NCBI GenBank assembly: GCA_009692065.1
Contig: SHZY01000006.1
Location: 17,391 to 81,390 of the forward strand
Direction: 5' to 3'
Source: Gemmataceae bacterium
Lineage (GTDB): Bacteria; Planctomycetota; Planctomycetia; Gemmatales; Gemmataceae
DNA: 64,000 nt
Shown: piece by piece, positions 1 to 8,088 of the stretch
How the letters are laid out: the number at the start of each line of letters is the position of its first letter
Numbering within the stretch: position 1 is the stretch's first letter
Made by a program: the position numbers and the translations under genes
Notes under the pieces: model-generated
Told to the model about the DNA's origin: nothing
Database searches by the model: none
The model's input: the letters and a program-made list of their open reading frames with translations, nothing else

Positions 1-2
1 CG

Positions 3-320
3 GAGGATTTCTGCGCTTTCTATCGACCGACCGATGCGATCAACGCGTTCCCGCTGATCGTGCTGGTCGATGACGCCGAGTTCACGGCTCGCACGCTCAA
101 CAACTTCCTGTGGGTGACGTTCACGCGTTCCAACCCCGCGGCCGACATCGCCGGCATCGGCGCGTTCGTGTCGCAAAAGCACTGGGGTTGCCGGGGATCG
201 CTGGTGATCGACGCGCGAATCAAGCCGCATCACGCGCCGCCCTTGGTGGAGGATTCGGAAGTGACGAAGCGCGTCGATGCGCTCGGAGCGCCGGGCCGGC
301 CGCTACATGGCATTATTTGA
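3..320 (+). CDS. UbiD-family decarboxylase, C-terminal part (5' end outside window)
   Basis: The reading frame is open from the first bases to a TGA at 318-320, so only about the last 105 residues are present. They carry the UbiD C-terminal signature: a 'WVTFTRSNPAADI' segment followed by 'KHWGCRGSLVIDARIKPHH'. UbiD enzymes are prenylated-flavin-dependent decarboxylases of aromatic and unsaturated acids. Because an mqnD gene lies about 16 kb downstream, a role in futalosine-route menaquinone synthesis is plausible, but the substrate cannot be read from this fragment. A strong hairpin lies eight bases after the stop. Confidence 0.85.
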   Translation, partial: EDFCAFYRPTDAINAFPLIVLVDDAEFTARTLNNFLWVTFTRSNPAADIAGIGAFVSQKHWGCRGSLVIDARIKPHHAPPLVEDSEVTKRVDALGAPGRPLHGII

Positions 321-327
321 CCCTACG

Positions 328-349
328 CCCGCAGGCGAAAGCCTGCGGG
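328..349. terminator. GAAA-loop hairpin between convergent genes
   Basis: A perfect 9-bp stem (CCCGCAGGC / GCCTGCGGG) closes a GAAA tetraloop. It sits between the rightward UbiD stop (320) and the leftward stop at 363, so it could end transcription from both sides. There is no T-run, so Rho-independent action is not certain. Confidence 0.55.
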
Positions 350-362
350 ATCACGCCCCGCC

Positions 363-827
363 CTACACCTGCGTCTCGGCTTCTTTCTTCTTCCGCGCGA
401 TGCGGGCATCAATAAATGATTTCACGCACAGCCCAAGAAAAATGAGGCACAGCACCGCCATCGTGGCTTGGCCGCCGTGCCGGATCGGCTCGAATTCCGA
501 GCCGCGAATCAGCACATTGCCAACCATGTAGGCGGGAATGGCGAAGCCGAGCAAACCGACCAGAGCGGCGCCGTGCATCGCATGCATGCGCAGTTTCTCA
601 TTACGCGCCACCACGCCCAGAATGATCAGGACGATGCCAAAGCCAGAGGGGATCAACGCGGTCAAGCTCCGCTCGTCGGCGGTGGATAGAGAATAGAGGG
701 CGGGGCCGAGCAGGGCGAGCAACAACCCGAAAACGATTGCGAGGCGTAACGCGGGAAGCTGCGCGTAGAGGATGGGGAGGACGAGCAGGGCGAGCAACAA
801 CCCGAAAACGATTGCGAGGGGGGCCAT
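363..827 (-). CDS. Small multi-pass membrane protein with an internally duplicated first segment
   Basis: Predicted 154 residues with four or five hydrophobic segments; function not recognised. The start at 827 is chosen because an AGGAG lies a few bases upstream and overlaps the TAG stop of the PQQ-repeat gene (838), which suggests translational coupling. The N-terminus contains the same 12 residues (LAIVFGLLLALL) twice, 25 residues apart, from a 75-bp in-frame duplication; a single-copy relative would have one fewer N-terminal hydrophobic segment. The middle has an 'EKLRMHAMHGAALVGLLGF' stretch. The C-terminus is basic (ARKKK). Confidence 0.8.
   Translation of the reverse strand: MAPLAIVFGLLLALLVLPILYAQLPALRLAIVFGLLLALLGPALYSLSTADERSLTALIPSGFGIVLIILGVVARNEKLRMHAMHGAALVGLLGFAIPAYMVGNVLIRGSEFEPIRHGGQATMAVLCLIFLGLCVKSFIDARIARKKKEAETQV
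707..819. repeat. 75-bp-period direct repeat inside the membrane-protein gene
   Basis: Thirty-eight bases at 707-744 recur exactly at 782-819, offset by 75 bp (25 codons). The 37 bases between them belong to the first unit only. Because the offset is a multiple of three, the duplication adds a hydrophobic segment without breaking the frame. Confidence 0.9.
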
Positions 828-837
828 CAAAAAACTC

Positions 838-1968
838 CTAATTCTTGGTGCCAAGACAATACAACAATCCATCCGTCGTGCCGATCACCAGGCAGCCATG
901 CGCCACCGCCGCCGACGCGGTGATGCCCTGCCCCAGCTCCAGGCTCTGCACTTGCATCCCCTTGTCGAGATCGAGGACGTGCAGTGTGCCGTCGGTTGAA
1001 CCGAAGTAGACGCGCTTGCCGACGATCACCGGCGAACTATCGACGCGCCCCTTCGCCGTGAAGGTCCAGGCGACTTCGCCGGTGGCGCGATGGACGGCGT
1101 GAACATGGCGATCGCGGCTGCCGGCCACCACGAGCTTGTCGGTGACCGCGGCCGAGCTGTAGAACGGCTGGGCGCGATTGGGGGCGTAGGACCACTGCAC
1201 GTCCTTCTTCTTCAGGTCGATGCCTTGCATCTCGCTGTTCATGTTGCCGACGTAGAGTTTATCGCCGAAGACCGCGGCCGTCGCCGCAGCCTGGCCGGAC
1301 AGCTCGATCTTCGCCAGTGTCGTGCCCTTGGCCAGCTCGATGATGTGCAGATGGCTGTCGCAGCCGGCGACAAAGGTCTGTCCCTTGGCGACGACAGCGG
1401 AGCCATTGACGGGACCTTCGGTCTTCACTTTCCACAGCAGTTCCTTCGACTTGATCGATAGGCAATAGAGCGTCGAGTCGTGAGAGCCGAAGAGGACCTT
1501 GTCGCCGTCGAAGTTGGCGCCGCCGGTGATCTCGCCCGCGGTCTCGAAGTCCCAGATTTTCTTGCCGGTGATTGCATCGACGCAGTAGAACATGCCGTCC
1601 TCGTCGCCGACAAAGACTTTGTCCTGGTAGACGCTCGGCGGCGCCTTGATCGGCCCGAGCTTGGTCTTCCATTTGAGCTGGCCGGTCTTGAGATCGTAGG
1701 CGTGCAGATGGTCGTCGTAGCAGCCGACGTACACCGTGCCCTTGACGATGGCGGCTGTCGATTCGATCCCTTTCTTGAGATCGATCTTCCAGCGAATTTC
1801 CAGCTTTTCAGGCAGCTTGCCCTTGGCGACGCCGGTCTGCAGCGGATCGCCGCGGAAGAGCGGCCAATCGGCGTCTTCCGCCGCCGGCTGGGCGGAAGTC
1901 GGCAGCTGGGTGTGCGAGAGGAACACTAGTAAAGTGCAACCGATCAGGATCGTGAAGGCGCGAAGCAT
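838..1968 (-). CDS. Secreted PQQ-type beta-propeller repeat protein
   Basis: Predicted 376 residues. An N-terminal signal peptide (basic start, hydrophobic run, cleavage near 'TSAQPA') is followed by 'WPLFRGDP', typical of planctomycete PQQ-like propellers. Repeats such as 'ATGEVAWTF' and 'LKTGQLKWKTKL' then recur every 40 or so residues (blade motif: V/Y-x-G, D-x-x-T/K-G-x-x-x-W). The family includes BamB-like scaffolds and PQQ enzymes; no catalytic residue set is obvious, so a binding or scaffold role outside the cytoplasmic membrane is likely. The start at 1968 is chosen because the signal peptide begins there; the upstream in-frame extension is not protein-like. It precedes the small membrane-protein gene by 10 bp. 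Confidence 0.88.
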   Translation of the reverse strand: MLRAFTILIGCTLLVFLSHTQLPTSAQPAAEDADWPLFRGDPLQTGVAKGKLPEKLEIRWKIDLKKGIESTAAIVKGTVYVGCYDDHLHAYDLKTGQLKWKTKLGPIKAPPSVYQDKVFVGDEDGMFYCVDAITGKKIWDFETAGEITGGANFDGDKVLFGSHDSTLYCLSIKSKELLWKVKTEGPVNGSAVVAKGQTFVAGCDSHLHIIELAKGTTLAKIELSGQAAATAAVFGDKLYVGNMNSEMQGIDLKKKDVQWSYAPNRAQPFYSSAAVTDKLVVAGSRDRHVHAVHRATGEVAWTFTAKGRVDSSPVIVGKRVYFGSTDGTLHVLDLDKGMQVQSLELGQGITASAAVAHGCLVIGTTDGLLYCLGTKN

Positions 1969-2084
1969 CGGGTCAACTCCCAGGGCCGGCCGAGGTTCCT
2001 CGTCTATTGTAACGAGCAAACGCCAGCGCGCACAAAAATCCTCGCTCGGCGTCTTCCGAACGGCAGAGCGCGGCGTACGCCCAT

Positions 2085-2196
2085 TTACTTTGATTTGGGA
2101 GCGTCCTTCGCCTTGGGCGCGTCGGACTAGCGGATGTAGCCGAGGGGGTTGGGGTCGTTTTCGGTGATGATGCAATTTCTGAGAAGGAGCTTCGTG
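2085..2196 (-). pseudogene. Possible 3' remnant of a protein-coding gene
   Basis: On the minus strand this stretch reads 'NCIITENDPNPLGYIR', stop, 'SDAPKAKDAPKSK', stop. The composition looks like the genuine C-terminus of a secreted or regulatory protein with a Lys/Ala tail, interrupted by a TAG at 2127-2129. No start or upstream coding part survives, because the next gene begins its stop codon at 2211. The family was not recognised. Low confidence. Confidence 0.3.
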
Positions 2197-2210
2197 CCTG
2201 TGACGGCTGA

Positions 2211-2840
2211 TTAACTCCCCGTTTTTCGTAACTCAAGCGCTCGACTGCCGAACCGAACCTCGCCGCCCGGATACCACAAGTGAGCCCTTTCCCGCTTAAT
2301 GAGGTATAACCTCGTCAGCGGGGTATGCCACTGCTTTTCCACAGTCAAGAGTTCCTGATTCTCAAACCATGGTTCGTTGAGGATTTTAGCGAGCGACCCT
2401 GCTTCAAGGGTTGTTTCGATTGAGAATTTCTTTTCCACTGCATCGCGGCCGGCGGCGATTGACCTGTGCTTTTGCGTTTCACTTATTTCCAATGGCCACT
2501 TCGGAACGCTCGTGTATTCACTCTCGCCCACCAAAAATAGAAAATTCGCGCAAAGTACCACCGCTGCCGCCACAAGGAAGCCGCGCATCCACGTCAAGAC
2601 CCGATCGGAACGACAACTTAGGGTCAATATGCCCGTTACAGCAGCCGGGAGAATCCACTCGAGCGTAGGAAAGCCATTAGCGTTCATCAATAACACTGAC
2701 ACAGCCCCGATGAGCAAAAAGGGGCTCATGAAAATGGCGACTTGCGCCAATGAGCGGCTTCGTCGCCACTGAAACGGTAGTAGACCGAAAGGCGTGAGGA
2801 TGACGCCTGCTTGTAGAACAACATGAAGCCAGATGAGCAT
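2211..2840 (-). CDS. Hypothetical membrane protein
   Basis: Predicted 209 residues. Four hydrophobic segments fill the first 115 or so residues, and the C-terminal 90 residues are soluble and charged, ending in an 'LTRLYLIKRERAHLWYPGG' stretch. No family is recognised. The base composition is lower in GC than neighbouring genes. It could be a recent arrival or a gene under weak selection. The first ATG of the frame is used. Confidence 0.6.
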   Translation of the reverse strand: MLIWLHVVLQAGVILTPFGLLPFQWRRSRSLAQVAIFMSPFLLIGAVSVLLMNANGFPTLEWILPAAVTGILTLSCRSDRVLTWMRGFLVAAAVVLCANFLFLVGESEYTSVPKWPLEISETQKHRSIAAGRDAVEKKFSIETTLEAGSLAKILNEPWFENQELLTVEKQWHTPLTRLYLIKRERAHLWYPGGEVRFGSRALELRKTGS

Positions 2841-2939
2841 ATACTTTTTCCAGCCGTTTATGCGTCCGGAACAACGTTAAACCGAGCGGGAGGATTTGCA
2901 AGTGAAATTCAATCCCCCCTCCCGGCGAATGGCCAAGGT

Positions 2940-4505
2940 TCACCGCGTAACCCCAATTATCCATGCCGTCCCGGGAATACCGATGGCATAACGAATTGCA
3001 CCAGTACAACGAGTGCCATTACCCAAAGCCTGCTGAACGCGAGCAGCGAAATCCGCGGTATAACAGCCTCGGAAACGGATAGTCGAAGTGTTGTCCGTCA
3101 CTGATTGCAACAGGGCGGTGATATCGGTGCCAAAAAAGCCCACCCCCATTTGTCCGTTGACGTTGGTAAATGTGGACAACGTATTTTGGTCGCTGCCAAC
3201 TTGAATTCCGCCGCCACCGGCGTGACCCTTAATGATGAGCAGCTCCACGGTTTGGCCGGCCGCCCGAATTGCACGAAGATTGTCGAGCATTTGTGCTGAG
3301 GTGTCAGGCTGGTAAATAGCGCCAGTGTTTGTCTCGATGTAGATCGCATTCTGGGGAATCCAATCAGTAAAGATATTTAGGGTAAAGTTGGAGGCGTCCT
3401 CTAATGTTCCATCCGTGACGCCCACTGGCAAAACATATTGTGTGCCGTTCGTGGCGTTGGGATTGAAATAGCCGTTCAGGCCTGCTGCGTTTGCGACTAC
3501 CACTTTTCCGTCGGAAGTAACGGTCAAGAAATTCGCTGGATCATTCAAGGAGGGCGAACCCGGCGTCGTGTAGGTGAGGGGGTCGTTATCCGCGTCGGTG
3601 GCGTGCAGTTGGCCGAGGACCATGCCGTTGGTGAAGAATGAGGTTCCGTCCGGCACGTCGTCGTCGGCGATGGCTGGCGAAGTAAACGTGATAGGGTCAA
3701 ACACCGGAGGACTGTTCGCTACGGTCACCGATGCCGCTACGGCGGCGCCGCTGGCGGCTGCATCAATCGGCGTCACGCTAACCGAAATCATGTCCCCCTT
3801 GTTGCCGTTACCGGGCTGGCTGAGATCCAAGGAATCTGTCGTGTTTGTCGTAGTGGTAGTTCTCACGACTTGGCCGTTCACGGACCAGACAAATTGGAAT
3901 GTAATTGGATCGCCATCGGGGTCCTGAGCGTTCAGGACTTGAGCCGTAACCCGATCGTTGGTCTTTGGCACTGATGTGTCGAGCATAACGCTGCCAATCG
4001 TCGGCGCATGGTTGACCGACGAGCCGCCACCGCTGCTGGGCTGTAACGTCATCGTTTTCGCGCTCGGATCGGTGTCCACGCCGCCGTCGGCGGTGCCGCC
4101 GTTGTCCTGGACCTGAAACGTCAGGTAGGCCGAGCCGTTGCCCATCAGATCGGGCGAGTACACCAGATGGTTGGCAGCAATGTCGGCAACGCTCACCGAC
4201 GTGCCCATGCCGACGGGCATGCCGTTGTTGTTGAGAAATCCAGCGGTCGGCAGCGTCGTGATTCTGACGGCCGAGAAATTATTCGCCGGCATGTCGTTGG
4301 GATCGGTGAAGCCGAAATCGGCCGTGGCAAGCGTGTAGGGCTGGCCCTGCGGAATCGTCAGCGTCACCGCGGTTCCAATCGGCGCGTGGTTCGCTGGCAC
4401 GCAGCGGTCCTCCAAACTCTCCACATGCAAACGAATCCGATTCCGTTTCCTGGTGACCTGAGAATTGGTCGGCAACATTCCGCGAATCCAGCTGGGCGAT
4501 CTCAT
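2940..4505 (-). CDS. Planctomycete cell-surface protein with cadherin-like domains and a C-terminal caspase-like domain
   Basis: Predicted 521 residues. The N-terminus carries the planctomycete surface-protein motif 'LHVESLEDRCVPA' in place of an ordinary signal peptide. Two or three cadherin/VCBS-like beta-sandwich segments follow, rich in Asp-Pro-x-Gly and 'ATDADNDPLTY' calcium-type motifs. The last 120 or so residues differ: a hydrophobic strand ends in 'IIKGHAGGGG' (His 428), and about 53 residues later comes 'IRFRGCYTADFA' (Cys 481). A His then Cys after buried strands is the layout of DUF4347/clan CD caspase-like domains. Peptidase activity is inferred. The start at 4505 is chosen because the longer frame (to 4604) crosses a C-tract and lacks protein-like sequence. 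Confidence 0.8.
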   Translation of the reverse strand: MRSPSWIRGMLPTNSQVTRKRNRIRLHVESLEDRCVPANHAPIGTAVTLTIPQGQPYTLATADFGFTDPNDMPANNFSAVRITTLPTAGFLNNNGMPVGMGTSVSVADIAANHLVYSPDLMGNGSAYLTFQVQDNGGTADGGVDTDPSAKTMTLQPSSGGGSSVNHAPTIGSVMLDTSVPKTNDRVTAQVLNAQDPDGDPITFQFVWSVNGQVVRTTTTTNTTDSLDLSQPGNGNKGDMISVSVTPIDAAASGAAVAASVTVANSPPVFDPITFTSPAIADDDVPDGTSFFTNGMVLGQLHATDADNDPLTYTTPGSPSLNDPANFLTVTSDGKVVVANAAGLNGYFNPNATNGTQYVLPVGVTDGTLEDASNFTLNIFTDWIPQNAIYIETNTGAIYQPDTSAQMLDNLRAIRAAGQTVELLIIKGHAGGGGIQVGSDQNTLSTFTNVNGQMGVGFFGTDITALLQSVTDNTSTIRFRGCYTADFAARVQQALGNGTRCTGAIRYAIGIPGTAWIIGVTR

Positions 4506-5190
4506 GGCGGCTCCTTCGAGGTGAGAACTATCGAAATATCCCGCAGAATTGAACCGCCAGTATTCTGCCCCCCCCCCCCTCACCTTGCAAGAGCCAAACA
4601 GCAATTAGTGGAGGGATTTCTCAAAAAACCACTTCCGACAGGTCCGGAATTATCGCCGAACAGTAATTTTCATCTGTGGCAAGAAAAAATTCCCTCGCCG
4701 GCAGGGCAAGGTCCCCCGTTTTTTCCATCGGAGCTTCACCAGCTGCTCACCGCGCGATTGACCCGCCGCAGCCAATTGTCAAACTCAGTTGTCCTCTTTT
4801 CGCCATGCCAACTTTGGCCCCGTACTGCTTGCCTCCAGGGCAAACGCCGCTGCGGGAAGTAGCAGCCGAATCGGTTGTGCTTTCGTGGCATGCAAGTAGT
4901 GCCTGTCATTTGCGGGTGGGGCGGGGGGTGTTGGTGTGTGTGAAACTCGCAAGCGCAAGGCAAGTCATGGGGCCACGGTAGCCGGGCTTGGCAGGTTTCC
5001 CATCTCCCCTTGCCTTGCCGTCTCGCGCACGGGCCGTCGCTTTCACATCCTGTGGCAACGCCGCACTCAACCGTTTGAATCGCAAGCACTTCCGGCAGTT
5101 CCGATGAAGTGACCGCGCCCGCGTGCCGATACCCTTTTTGTCAAGCCCAGTCGCGACGAAAAACGACCAATCCTAGAGCGAGCCGGGAGA
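4506..5190. other. Gene-free stretch
   Basis: About 685 bases without a convincing gene. It holds an 11-base C-tract around 4568-4578 and a G/T-rich run around 4912-4944. An open minus-strand frame (4736-5089) is very rich in Arg, Pro and Cys and has no protein-like features. The stretch separates two divergent genes and probably contains both promoters. Confidence 0.6.
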
Positions 5191-5958
5191 ATGCGAATGA
5201 TCGGCGAAGAAACTCTCACCCCTGTAAGCGAGACGGAACAACTGCGCGAACAACTGCTGCGCGCCCAGCGCTTGAGCAGCGTCGGCACCCTCGCCTCCAG
5301 CGTCGCTCATGAGTTCAATAACATTCTCACCACGCTCATCAACTACGCCAAACTCGGCCTGCGTCCCGAATGCACCGACGCGACCAAGCAGCAAGCCTTC
5401 GAGAAGATTCTGAAAGGCAGCAACCGGGCCGCGGTCATCATTGCCAGCATGCTCGGGTTTGCCCGCAATGGCGCGACGCGGAAGGAAACGACCGACCTGG
5501 TCGCGCTGATCGAAGAGGCGCTCGTCCTGACCGACAAGGACCTGAGCAAGCATCAGATCAAGATCGACAAGCGTTTCGCCGGCCGGCCCAAGGCGCCGGT
5601 CGTGCGCGGGCAGATCGAGCAGATTCTTCTCAACCTCATCATCAACGCGCGCCAGTCCATGTCCACCGGCGGCAAGCTCACCATCGACGTGCGCGAGAAT
5701 CCGAAGACGCAAATGGCCGAGATCGCGATCTGCGACACCGGCGTCGGCATCCCCCCCGAACAGCTCCGACTCATCTTCGAGCCGTTCTACACCACCAAGA
5801 CACCCGACGAGCAAGGCCATGGCGGCTCCGGCTTGGGCCTCAGCGTTTGCCGACAGATCATCGAGCAGCACCATGGCCGCATCCGTGTCGAGAGCGTCAT
5901 CGGCAAGGGGTCGAAGTTCACCGTCAAGCTGCCACTCGAAGTTTCGACAGAGAATTAG
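5191..5958 (+). CDS. Soluble orphan histidine kinase
   Basis: Predicted 255 residues. A short N-terminal helix leads into a HisKA dimerisation domain with the phospho-acceptor in 'ASSVAHEFNNILT' (His 40). The HATPase_c domain follows: N box 'LLNLIINARQSM' near 146-157, G1 box 'DTGVGIP' near 182-188, and G2 box 'GHGGSGLGLSV' near 209-219. There is no transmembrane segment, sensor domain or receiver, and no response regulator lies next to it. It therefore probably receives its signal from a partner protein. The NtrB-like 'AHEFNN' H box is common in orphan planctomycete kinases. Confidence 0.93.
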   Translation: MRMIGEETLTPVSETEQLREQLLRAQRLSSVGTLASSVAHEFNNILTTLINYAKLGLRPECTDATKQQAFEKILKGSNRAAVIIASMLGFARNGATRKETTDLVALIEEALVLTDKDLSKHQIKIDKRFAGRPKAPVVRGQIEQILLNLIINARQSMSTGGKLTIDVRENPKTQMAEIAICDTGVGIPPEQLRLIFEPFYTTKTPDEQGHGGSGLGLSVCRQIIEQHHGRIRVESVIGKGSKFTVKLPLEVSTEN

Positions 5959-5960
5959 AC

Positions 5961-6035
5961 GGGGAGACAGGGAGACAAGGAGGCGGGGAGAAAAATGCTC
6001 GCCTTCTCCCCTTCTCCTTGTCTCCCTGTCTCCCC
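5961..6035. repeat. GGAGACAGGGAGACAAGGAG inverted repeat, copy 1
   Basis: A left arm of about 30 bases, starting GGGGAGACAGGGAGACAAGG, faces its complement at 6003-6035 across a loop of about 12 bases. It begins two bases after the kinase stop. A second copy of the family lies at 13808-13910. Confidence 0.9.
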
Positions 6036-6139
6036 ATCTTCTTGTCTCCCCTTCTCCGACATCAATCTTGACAAAAAAAAACGCCGCCGTATCGTCTGCC
6101 CCCAATCGAGATTCCGAACGAAGCAGCGAGGGGCCGGCC

Positions 6140-7930
6140 ATGTTGCGAACTATTGGAGCGCTGGGTATATCGTGCCTGTTCTTGGTGGGATGCGTCGATC
6201 CGCAGAAACGCCTGGAGATCGCCGAGCTTGCCGAGCAGAAAAAAGATCTCGCCGTTCCCATCGTCGCCGACGTCGCCAACTTCGACAACACCGGACCGCT
6301 CAAGGTGCAAGGCGTCGCTCTGGTCACCGGCCTGGCCGGCACTGGGCATTGCCCCACCGGATATTATCGCAACCTCATGGAGCAATACCTGCTCAAGAAC
6401 AGCGGCCCGCGTGGCGGCGAGATGCCCAATGTCCCCACCGAACAAAACGTTCGGCAAGTCCTCGATAATCCCAACAATTGCCTCGTGATCGTCACCGGCT
6501 TCATCCCGGGGGGCGCCCGCAAGGGAGATCGCTTCGATGTCGATGTGACGCTCCCGGACGGCAGCAAGGCCAGCAGTCTCGCCGGCGGCACGCTCAAGCT
6601 CAGCTTGCTGCGCGTCTACGAGGCAACGGCCAATATCAGCAACAATCCGAACAATCAAAACAGTAGCCAAATTCTCGGCGGGCACATCTTCGCACAGGCC
6701 AAGGGCCAGCTCGTCGTCGGCTTCGGCAACAACGCGGATGCGACCGAACTCAAGCGCGGCAAAGTCTGGTACGGAGGCGAATCGCGCATCCATCGGCCCT
6801 ATGCTCTCATCATGCGCAACGACGCCAAGTCGATCCGCATCGCCAACGACGTCGCCCAGCGTCTCAACTTCATGTACCAGGAAGATCCCCGCAGCCGGGC
6901 ACTGCACGCCGATTTCAACGATGCCCAAAAGCAGATCCTGCTCAACGGTTCCGTGACGCAACAACTCAACCAGGCGCACGATCCCTCCGGCATGGGCGCA
7001 ACCGAAATGGCGAAGGCCGCGAGCAAGGATGTGATCAACGTGCGCGTCCCGTTCGGCTATCGCCTCGATCACGATCGCTTCCTGCACGTTGCCTCGGTAA
7101 CGCCGCTGCGCAATGGCGACCCGAACATGACCGGCTATCGGCAGCGCTTGCAAAAGATGCTGCTCGATCCCCGCGATACGCTGCTGGCGGCGCGGCGGCT
7201 CGAAGCCTTGGGCCGCGACAGCATCCCCAGCCTCAAGCCCGGCCTGGAGAGCAAGCACCCGATGGTCCGTTTTGCCAGTGCCGAGGCGCTGGCGTACCTG
7301 GGCAGCACCCTCGGCGTCGAGGGGCTGACCGAACTGGTCCAGGAGCACTCGATCCTTGCCAAGAACGGCACCATGGCGCTGGCGAATCTCGGCGAATCGA
7401 TTTGCCGCGACAAGCTCGCCGTCCTGCTCACCAGCGACGACCGCGCCTTGCGTTGTGCGGCCTTCCATGCGTTAACGCTGGTCGATGAAAGCGATCCGCG
7501 CATGGGCGGCCTGTTCCTCAATGACACACTCTGGCTCTATCGCATTCCGAACGCCCCCAGCCCGATGGTCTACTATTCGACCAGCCAGCGCCCACAGGTC
7601 GCCCTGTTTGGCCGCGGCATTGTGCTTTCGCCTGAAACGCGCACCATCATCCGCGCGGACTACACCGTGGTGCATGAAAAGAACGACGGGAAATTCTACG
7701 TGAAGCGCATCACGACCCGCGGTGAAGAGAAACGCGTCTGCTCGAACCGTCTGGACGAAGTGTTGACCGCGCTGACCGAACTCGGTGCAACCTATCCGGA
7801 CATCGTTGAATTCCTGCGCGTCGTTGACGATCGCCAGTACGCCAACTGCCCAATCGTCAACTGGACCGTTCCCGAGGTGACTTTATTGTCGCTCATCGAA
7901 TCGGGTAGGCTGATGAAAAATGGTCAGTAG
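6140..7930 (+). CDS. Lipoprotein with flagellar P-ring (FlgI)-like N-terminal domain and HEAT-like repeats
   Basis: Predicted 596 residues. The start at 6140 gives a lipoprotein signal ending in 'LFLVGC' (lipobox). Residues of about 50-300 contain P-ring motifs: 'GVALVTGLAGTG' and 'VIVTGFIPGGARKGDRFDVD' followed by 'SLAGGTLKLSLLRVY', the FlgI core. Residues of about 345-460 form HEAT-like helical repeats ('LEALGRDSIPSLKPGLESK', 'VRFASAEALAYLG'). The C-terminal part is a mixed domain of unknown role. No other flagellar gene is nearby, so a non-flagellar ring or envelope role is possible. The last residues and the TAG stop are encoded by a TAGTCC-type repeat. Confidence 0.85.
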   Translation: MLRTIGALGISCLFLVGCVDPQKRLEIAELAEQKKDLAVPIVADVANFDNTGPLKVQGVALVTGLAGTGHCPTGYYRNLMEQYLLKNSGPRGGEMPNVPTEQNVRQVLDNPNNCLVIVTGFIPGGARKGDRFDVDVTLPDGSKASSLAGGTLKLSLLRVYEATANISNNPNNQNSSQILGGHIFAQAKGQLVVGFGNNADATELKRGKVWYGGESRIHRPYALIMRNDAKSIRIANDVAQRLNFMYQEDPRSRALHADFNDAQKQILLNGSVTQQLNQAHDPSGMGATEMAKAASKDVINVRVPFGYRLDHDRFLHVASVTPLRNGDPNMTGYRQRLQKMLLDPRDTLLAARRLEALGRDSIPSLKPGLESKHPMVRFASAEALAYLGSTLGVEGLTELVQEHSILAKNGTMALANLGESICRDKLAVLLTSDDRALRCAAFHALTLVDESDPRMGGLFLNDTLWLYRIPNAPSPMVYYSTSQRPQVALFGRGIVLSPETRTIIRADYTVVHEKNDGKFYVKRITTRGEEKRVCSNRLDEVLTALTELGATYPDIVEFLRVVDDRQYANCPIVNWTVPEVTLLSLIESGRLMKNGQ

Positions 7931-8082
7931 TCCGTGGTCAGTAGTCCGTAGCAAAACGCCAACTCCGCTTGTGGTTTTGGGCTCGACTTACGACAATATC
8001 CAAGGGCAGCTTCGGCTGCCCGTTTTCCTAGCCATGGGTTACGGATCGCCGGCTACGGACTACTGACCACGGACTACGGACC
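7922..8082. repeat. TAGTCCGTAGTCC-family inverted repeat around a terminator
   Basis: The left arm (7922-7951, GGTCAGTAGTCCGTGGTCAG onward) is repeated in inverted orientation at 8053-8082. The 100-base loop contains a short GC-rich hairpin with a T-run. The left arm supplies the stop codon of the upstream gene, and the right arm ends just before the smc start. Related copies lie at 38875-38938, 52364-52397 and 52831-52850. Confidence 0.88.
8003..8027 (+). terminator. Rho-independent-type terminator before smc
   Basis: A 7-bp perfect stem, GGGCAGC / GCTGCCC, with a TTCG loop is followed at once by GTTTTCC. This is a canonical intrinsic-terminator shape for the lipoprotein gene upstream, and it suggests that smc has its own promoter. 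Confidence 0.7.
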
Positions 8083-8088
8083 AAGGAC

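Noticed and set aside
838..2175. N-terminal extension of the PQQ-repeat protein to 2175
   Set aside because: The extension is Arg/Pro-rich and unlike the family; a clear signal peptide starts at 1968.
5173..7468. Long open frames on the minus strand opposite the histidine kinase and the P-ring-like gene
   Set aside because: They mirror GC-rich third-position bias of the plus-strand genes, have no protein-like motifs and would overlap well-supported genes completely.
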